DNA of 5,881 nucleotides, from the NCBI GenBank assembly GCA_009779525.1, contig WREB01000087.1:1-5881 (forward strand), given 5' to 3'. How positions within the stretch are numbered: the stretch's first letter is position 1; each line of letters starts with the position of its first letter. The DNA is from Defluviitaleaceae bacterium. GTDB taxonomy: Bacteria > Bacillota_A > Clostridia > Lachnospirales > WQUN01. The notes under the pieces were generated by a model that had not been told where the DNA came from, made no database searches, and saw only the letters and a list, made by a program, of their open reading frames with translations. This document shows, piece by piece, positions 5,749 through 5,881 of the stretch. Both the position numbers and the translations under genes were made by a program.

Positions 5749-5757
5749 TGCTATAAT
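5749..5757 (+). promoter_or_regulatory. Consensus extended -10 promoter of the rightward gene
   Basis: TGCTATAAT matches the extended -10 consensus TGnTATAAT perfectly. No good -35 lies at 16-18 bp; TTGTAT at 5726-5731 is 20 bp away. Extended -10 promoters tolerate a weak -35. Transcription would start near 5764, leaving a leader of about 100 nt before the ATG at 5867. Confidence 0.6.
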
Positions 5758-5759
5758 CA

Positions 5760-5821
5760 CCGCGAAACGGGCGATTTCAACTATATGCGATAGTATCGCC
5801 CAGCCGAAAAAGTTTTCGCGG
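5760..5821 (+). promoter_or_regulatory. Structured 5' leader, candidate cis-regulatory RNA
   Basis: The core is a 12-pair hairpin, 5769-5801: GGGCGAT (5769-5775) with ATCGCCC (5795-5801), then a TTCA bulge, then ACTAT (5780-5784) with ATAGT (5790-5794) around loop ATGCG. Flanking it, 5760-5767 can pair with 5814-5821 as a closing stem. The downstream strand of that stem can instead pair locally, CGAAA (5805-5809) with TTTCG (5814-5818). A repeated GCGAT (5771 and 5787) can compete for ATCGC (5795-5799). There is no T-run, so this is not a terminator. It matches no riboswitch class I recognise. The predicted transcript start near 5764 would remove the first four bases of the closing stem. Confidence 0.4.
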
Positions 5822-5854
5822 CCGAGTAGCACGCGAGACATGAATAAAACTTAC

Positions 5855-5859
5855 GGAGG
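5855..5859 (+). promoter_or_regulatory. Ribosome-binding site of the rightmost gene
   Basis: GGAGG lies 7 nt before the ATG at 5867, an ideal arrangement. It selects this ATG over the in-frame ATG at 5840, which has no comparable site. Confidence 0.75.
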
Positions 5860-5866
5860 TAAATTT

Positions 5867-5881
5867 ATGCGTTTAAAACGG
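5867..5881 (+). CDS. Start of an unidentified gene (first five codons, MRLKR)
   Basis: An ATG with a strong Shine-Dalgarno and an upstream consensus promoter opens a frame reading MRLKR before the window ends. The basic start could be the beginning of a signal peptide or just a basic N-terminus; too little is visible to name the product. An in-frame ATG at 5840 would add nine residues (MNKTYGGKF) but has no good ribosome-binding site. Confidence 0.6.

Noticed and set aside
5840..5881. ATG at 5840 as the start of the rightmost gene
   Set aside because: It is in frame but has no good Shine-Dalgarno, whereas ATG 5867 has GGAGG at ideal spacing.

Overview
The window looks like chromosomal DNA of a strict anaerobe. 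It encodes an oxygen-sensitive indolepyruvate:ferredoxin oxidoreductase (IOR), a phenylacetate-CoA-type ligase, an ACT-domain protein, a TatD-associated-type radical SAM protein and an ABC-F ATPase. This gene set, the strong GGAGG Shine-Dalgarno sites and the moderately high GC fit an uncultured Clostridia-like Bacillota or a similar fermentative gut or sediment anaerobe. That assignment is inference from gene content; there is no rRNA or other marker gene here.

Layout. (1) 1-3324, plus strand: a compact operon of iorA (5' end outside the window), iorB, a paaK-like ligase and a tandem-ACT protein, with gaps or overlaps of +22, -11 and +19 bp. IOR interconverts aryl-pyruvates and aryl-acetyl-CoA using ferredoxin, the ligase interconverts aryl-acetates and their CoA esters, and the ACT protein probably senses an amino acid. 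Together they make a module for fermenting aromatic amino acids or, run backwards, for making them from scavenged aryl-acetates. (2) 3325-3466: a convergent intergenic region made almost entirely of two decayed tandem copies of the last ~25 codons of the neighbouring ABC-F gene. One copy has become a good plus-strand terminator hairpin. (3) 3467-5017, minus strand: an ABC-F ATPase with a long charged linker, of the kind seen in housekeeping translation factors and in antibiotic-resistance ribosome-protection proteins. (4) 5018-5127: the ABC-F leader, with an 8-codon ORF, two hairpins and a possible alternative pairing that hides the ABC-F ribosome-binding site. (5) 5128-5718, minus strand: a short radical SAM protein. 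(6) 5719-5881: a divergent control region with two overlapping extended -10 promoters. One appears to place the radical SAM start codon exactly at the transcription start; the other drives a ~100-nt structured leader before a new plus-strand gene whose first five codons are visible.

The points most worth a second look are the ACT gene, which has a strong ribosome-binding site but no canonical start codon (ATC where ATG is expected); the 76-bp tandem duplication of the ABC-F 3' end, in which four of the five differences in the best copy are synonymous; the attenuator-like ABC-F leader; and the switch-like leader at the right end. All structures were folded by eye, and family assignments rest on motif recognition without database searches.
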